Program-made: the position numbers and the translations under genes
Notes under the pieces: generated by a model
The model's input: only the letters and a program-made list of their open reading frames with translations
What the model was told of the DNA's origin: nothing
Database searches by the model: none
Assembly (NCBI RefSeq): GCF_012516375.2
Contig: NZ_CP051204.2
Span: 5,952,001 to 6,016,000, forward strand
Source of the DNA: Chitinophaga oryzae
Lineage (GTDB): Bacteria; Bacteroidota; Bacteroidia; Chitinophagales; Chitinophagaceae
Direction of reading: 5' to 3'
DNA: 64,000 nt
Shown: piece by piece, positions 60,696 to 64,000 of the stretch
Position numbering within the stretch: the stretch's first letter is position 1
How the letters are laid out: each line of letters opens with the position of its first letter

Positions 60696-63320
60696 TCACC
60701 GGTTAAAGTGATAAGGATTGAAATTAATAATCTTCGCAGGTTGACTAATCATCCAATGAGGCAACTTTTCACCCTTCAAATAATATGAAAAAAAATCCAT
60801 CATTCTCTGGCTATAATCTCTAGCTGCCACTCCGAAAACGGAGTGCCCTTCTCCTTTATACTGCAGCAAATAGACCACTTTTCCCAACCTCCGTAATCCT
60901 GTAAAAAACTCGATACCTTGGCTAACAGGAACATCACTATCTTCCGCGTTATGCATCATTAGAAGAGGCGTACTAATCTTATCTAGACGAAGCACCGGGG
61001 AGTTCTCTAGGTATAAATCAACTCCCTCCCATAATGATTTTCCAATACGATCCCGATACAATTCATATTGTCCTTGCCTCGAGTAACCGTCTCCGATTAT
61101 CGACCCATAAGCGCTAACAAAATTTGTAAATCCAGCAGCTGAACATGCAGCTGCAAACTGCTTGGTATGAGTAATAATGTAATTTGTATGAAACCCGCCG
61201 AAACTATGCCCTTGTAAACCAATCTTAGACGAATCAACAAAGTCCAGTTTTCCTAAGAGATTTGCAGCTGCTACAATTGTATTAAAGGCGCTCCTTCCTG
61301 GTTGCCCAACAACAAAATGAATATCGGGTGTAAACACTAAAAAACCATTGCTTACAAAATATGGAATATTAAGAGGGCCAGCGCAAAGATCAGGAGTTAA
61401 ATACATATTTAGACACTCGGTAATCTTCTCATACGAGTATATTATTACAGGATACTTCCTACTTGAATCAAAGTCTTGTGGCTTATATAATATCCCCTGC
61501 GTATTCTTCCCATCGAGAGTCTTGAAGGTGATAAGTTCAGACGTAAGCCAATTAAATTTCTCTTCAGGACACTCGCTACTAAGCTGTTCAAAACTAACAA
61601 AGTCTTTAGTTGAAAAGAGATTAGATGATGTAGTCGCTGTCATCTTCTGAACAACAAAACGATTAGCACCTTCAGCTTTGATTGGCATCGAACGAAGAAA
61701 ATACTTACTCTCCTCGGGGCCTGAAAAAACTGCCTGTTGCATTACTAGTTTCTGTAAGCTATTTGGTACATTTTCCTCGACCTTGAAAAAACCATCTTCT
61801 TTTGTAAGCCTATTAAATGCCGTCAAAATTATTTCTTTCCCATTCCATTTATCAGGAGGAAAAGCAAACCTGAAAACTATATTATTTTTGACGCCGTATT
61901 GATCCGTTAAATTTACTGGACTTCTATTTGCCGTAAGATCTACTACATAGATATCATATTGACTGTAGAGGTAAACAAATCTCTCATCTTTAGAAAACCC
62001 ACCTAACCCTATATTCAAATATCGAGCAACGGGCAAATCATCTCTATCGTATGTCGTCCAAGTAGTTGAAATATTCTTTGTTATGTTTCTTTTAATACCA
62101 GTAATTGTGTTAATACTGAAATAACAGCCTAAATCAGCATCAAAATATACAACCCACTTCCCTGAGGGAGACAAAGTATAGGACTCGCCATTCCTATCAC
62201 CAGACCCAGTCAGATTAATCTTCGTTCCATCTTCTATATTAACAAGCGAACAATTCAAAATGGCTTTCTCATTCCAATTCCACTCCCCCTTATAAGCTGA
62301 AGCAGAAAACACGAGTTGTTTGGTTCTTTCGAGCCTTGGATAAATCGGCATATCGCCTTCCACCTGAATTTGGAGAAGACTATCCTTTCTAAGATTCCAA
62401 ACAGCCAACATAGGCTCTTTTAAATCACTATCTGTACTTTTCAGATTTGAATCTAGGTAAGTCATAATACTTACCTCATTCATCTTCTTTTCCTCTTTCT
62501 TCTTTACCAATCGGCAATAGACAAAATTACCCTCTCCGCTGAATATACTTAAATTTTTAAGGTAATATCCACTATTGACTTTCATTTTAGGATACTTCCG
62601 AACAGCTTGTGTTGTTCTTTTTCTATTAAAGTACCAAAGTGATGTAGCGACGGAATTCTCACCTCCATTCATATTAACGCAAAAAACCAGTTGATTACCA
62701 TCTGAATCCCAAACGGGATTAATAGGCTCTGCACCACGATAGATCTCGTGTTCTTTAAAGTCATTCAAATTACACTCAGTTAATGTATAAGTAGCTGAAT
62801 CGGTTTTTCGCTTCAAAACAATAAAACCACCAACATCACTCATCCAATAATCATATACGTTACTGTAACTTAAACGCCGTCCATTTTCTAGCTCCCGAAC
62901 CGATAACTGTTTCACATCTGCATTGACATTCTGATATACAAGTAAACTCGAATTCTTTCCCTTAACGACTTTAAACCCCTGTACTCCAGGAATAATTTCT
63001 ACATTATATGAATCTAAGGAAACTATGGAGAGATTCTTTCCTGGCTCCATACATAAAAAGTACCTATTGTTCGGAGAGAAGGTGCAATTCCCAGGACTAA
63101 CATTCTCAAACTCCATCTGAAACAAAGTGTCCAAGGACTTCAGGACGATGGTCATAGCACCTTCCTTGGGTTTATTAACCACCGCATAACTTACGAATTT
63201 TCCGTCCCCGCTGATCACTGCTCCTCCAACGGTTACCCAACTTGCATAATCATCTAAACCCAGTGGTTTTTTTTGAGCATACGATCTATTCAAGGCCAAA
63301 ATTAACGTTATGACTAACAT
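60696..63320 (-). CDS. Secreted S9 family peptidase (prolyl oligopeptidase type)
   Basis: 874 residues from ATG 63320 (MLVITLILALNRSYAQ, signal peptide); ATG 63392 is an alternative. An N-terminal beta-propeller region (SPNNRYFLCMEPGKN, SPSGKWVVYFDAD) precedes the alpha/beta hydrolase with the nucleophile in IGLQGHSFGGFHTNYI (near 61,205), Asp in MHNAEDSDVPVSQ and His in YKGEGHSVFG. It cleaves short peptides, probably in the periplasm or on the surface. The frame ends at the outermost IS right-end copy, but the C-terminus looks full length. The gene is AT-rich and faces susCD. Confidence 0.92.
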   Translation of the reverse strand: MLVITLILALNRSYAQKKPLGLDDYASWVTVGGAVISGDGKFVSYAVVNKPKEGAMTIVLKSLDTLFQMEFENVSPGNCTFSPNNRYFLCMEPGKNLSIVSLDSYNVEIIPGVQGFKVVKGKNSSLLVYQNVNADVKQLSVRELENGRRLSYSNVYDYWMSDVGGFIVLKRKTDSATYTLTECNLNDFKEHEIYRGAEPINPVWDSDGNQLVFCVNMNGGENSVATSLWYFNRKRTTQAVRKYPKMKVNSGYYLKNLSIFSGEGNFVYCRLVKKKEEKKMNEVSIMTYLDSNLKSTDSDLKEPMLAVWNLRKDSLLQIQVEGDMPIYPRLERTKQLVFSASAYKGEWNWNEKAILNCSLVNIEDGTKINLTGSGDRNGESYTLSPSGKWVVYFDADLGCYFSINTITGIKRNITKNISTTWTTYDRDDLPVARYLNIGLGGFSKDERFVYLYSQYDIYVVDLTANRSPVNLTDQYGVKNNIVFRFAFPPDKWNGKEIILTAFNRLTKEDGFFKVEENVPNSLQKLVMQQAVFSGPEESKYFLRSMPIKAEGANRFVVQKMTATTSSNLFSTKDFVSFEQLSSECPEEKFNWLTSELITFKTLDGKNTQGILYKPQDFDSSRKYPVIIYSYEKITECLNMYLTPDLCAGPLNIPYFVSNGFLVFTPDIHFVVGQPGRSAFNTIVAAANLLGKLDFVDSSKIGLQGHSFGGFHTNYIITHTKQFAAACSAAGFTNFVSAYGSIIGDGYSRQGQYELYRDRIGKSLWEGVDLYLENSPVLRLDKISTPLLMMHNAEDSDVPVSQGIEFFTGLRRLGKVVYLLQYKGEGHSVFGVAARDYSQRMMDFFSYYLKGEKLPHWMISQPAKIINFNPYHFNR

Positions 63321-63525
63321 TACAAATACTTGGCACAATCGTGACCTCAACCTACACCCTCCACAATAAAACTGTAAAACAAAACAATACATATAAAAAT
63401 GCAATTTAACTTATTAAGTTCCTCAAAAGGTACGTTGTAATAACAAAATCAAAAGAAGAAAGTAGTATCGCAGAAAGAAAAAACCATGACAGCTATCCAG
63501 CAACCCACAGAGCTAAATTGCAAAA

Positions 63526-63547
63526 GGAGGGAGCACAAGCTCCCTCC
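63526..63547 (-). terminator. Terminator after the small peptide gene
   Basis: GGAGGGAGC, loop ACAA (plus strand), GCTCCCTCC: a perfect 9-bp GC-rich stem. On the minus strand it is followed by TTTTGC. It lies between the small peptide gene and the S9 gene, so the peptide is made from its own short transcript. Confidence 0.85.
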
Positions 63548-63575
63548 ATATACAACTTTGTTAGTCGCGACTTTA

Positions 63576-63827
63576 TTAGTCGTGGCTAGTAGCAAGTGTC
63601 TGATATTTTGTCAGACAAGGACCAGGGATCAATGTAGCATTGATACCGTTAATTGGATCAGCAACGCCCAAAGTGCGTTGAGTCAGGAAGCTAGTTACTG
63701 GACAATTTTTAGATCCAGGAGCATCTTCTGTATAAACCTTAACGTTTACACGTGCGCTAGATGCGGTAACAGCTGCAACGATAGCAACTACTGCTACTGA
63801 AGATAACAAAATTTTAACCTTTTTCAT
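63576..63827 (-). CDS. Small secreted two-cysteine protein (DUF6520-like)
   Basis: 83 residues. A lysine-rich start and hydrophobic segment (MKKVKILLSSVAVVAIVAAV) form a signal peptide ending near ASSA. The predicted mature part of about 58 residues has just two cysteines (Cys42 in KNCPVTS, Cys71 in PGPCLTK), fit for one disulfide. The overall form resembles the DUF6520-like small exported proteins of Bacteroidota, whose function is unknown. It is upstream of the S9 peptidase on the same strand, separated by a strong terminator. It could be a peptide signal, a cargo of the SusCD system or a surface protein. Confidence 0.75.
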   Translation of the reverse strand: MKKVKILLSSVAVVAIVAAVTASSARVNVKVYTEDAPGSKNCPVTSFLTQRTLGVADPINGINATLIPGPCLTKYQTLATSHD

Positions 63828-64000
63828 GATTTTAAATTTTGAAGGAATTTAAAAATATTGCCTACTATATTATGAGGGTGTTCGGCGATTCCCTTGATCA
63901 GATTGAAGTAAAGAGGGTACCTACTCAATATTCATCTGACTATTGCGCAATATTCAAATTTCATTCATTACGATTATAGCTCTAGAAGAACGAAAAACTA
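63828..64000. promoter_or_regulatory. Upstream region of the peptide gene with a palindrome
   Basis: 173 bp to the window edge with no gene visible. It includes a perfect 12-bp palindrome TATTGCGCAATA (63941-63952), 114 bp upstream of the peptide ATG, a candidate regulator site. No strong TAnnTTTG box is seen. Confidence 0.35.

Noticed and set aside
63486..63800. Plus-strand frame of 104 codons opposite the small peptide gene
   Set aside because: It runs through a strong terminator hairpin and is antisense to a frame with a convincing signal peptide.
63880..64000. Start of another gene at the right edge
   Set aside because: All frames are interrupted or shorter than about 15 codons on both strands; nothing can be claimed.

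Overview
The window looks like chromosome of a Bacteroidota bacterium, most likely Chitinophaga or a close relative. Pointers are an ECF sigma/FecR/SusC/SusD module, a type IX secretion C-terminal domain on a secreted metalloprotease, a GSCFA-domain protein, class I FbaB aldolase, TAnnTTTG-type promoters, almost no Shine-Dalgarno sequences and many AraC regulators. Most of the window has balanced base composition. Two stretches are visibly AT-rich: the tmrB-like gene beside tRNA-Lys (about 3.3-4.3 kb), and everything from inside the susC gene (about 53.85 kb) to the right edge, apart from an IS element.

Layout. 0-4.5 kb: the 5' end of a secreted esterase (cut by the window edge), an AraC regulator, a PD40 lipoprotein, a GH43 glycosidase, a TmrB-like P-loop gene and tRNA-Lys. 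4.5-19.2 kb: housekeeping and metabolic genes (penicillin-acylase-type Ntn hydrolase, bioF, miaE, patatin/BamA-like protein, MFS transporter, GSCFA protein, mvaB, rlmB, NUDIX, GNAT, EamA, PLP decarboxylase). 19.4-20.1 kb: a REP-associated tyrosine transposase next to a perfect 48-bp inverted repeat of REP hairpins; a related pair lies at 39.7-39.9 kb. 20.1-35.9 kb: alkA-ogt DNA repair pair, MocR regulator, SDR/ArsR and AraC/old-yellow-enzyme pairs, a class A beta-lactamase beside the stump of a histidine kinase gene, proBA, fbaB. 36-42.5 kb: a T9SS-exported M43 protease and a divergent GH30/GH16 glucanase pair. 42.6-50.9 kb: MarR-isochorismatase-MFS operon, two DHFR-like reductases, S41 protease, AraC and GlxA-type regulators, VOC protein.

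51-64 kb is the most distinctive region. An ECF sigma factor and a FecR anti-sigma gene (split by a one-base frameshift in a C tract) precede a SusC receptor. The regulatory N-terminus of that receptor has the host composition, while its plug and barrel are AT-rich, as are the following SusD and thioredoxin-fold genes. Facing them across an IS407-type element with a triplicated right end are a secreted S9 peptidase and an 83-residue secreted two-cysteine peptide with its own terminator. Together they suggest a horizontally exchanged RagAB-like peptide uptake, processing or signalling locus.

A second theme is an unusually dense set of intergenic inverted repeats. At least seven gene junctions carry long hairpins built from the words ATTTACGGATTTTGGGATT, CAAATAGCCAAATAG or AATTACG, some expanded as tandem repeats.
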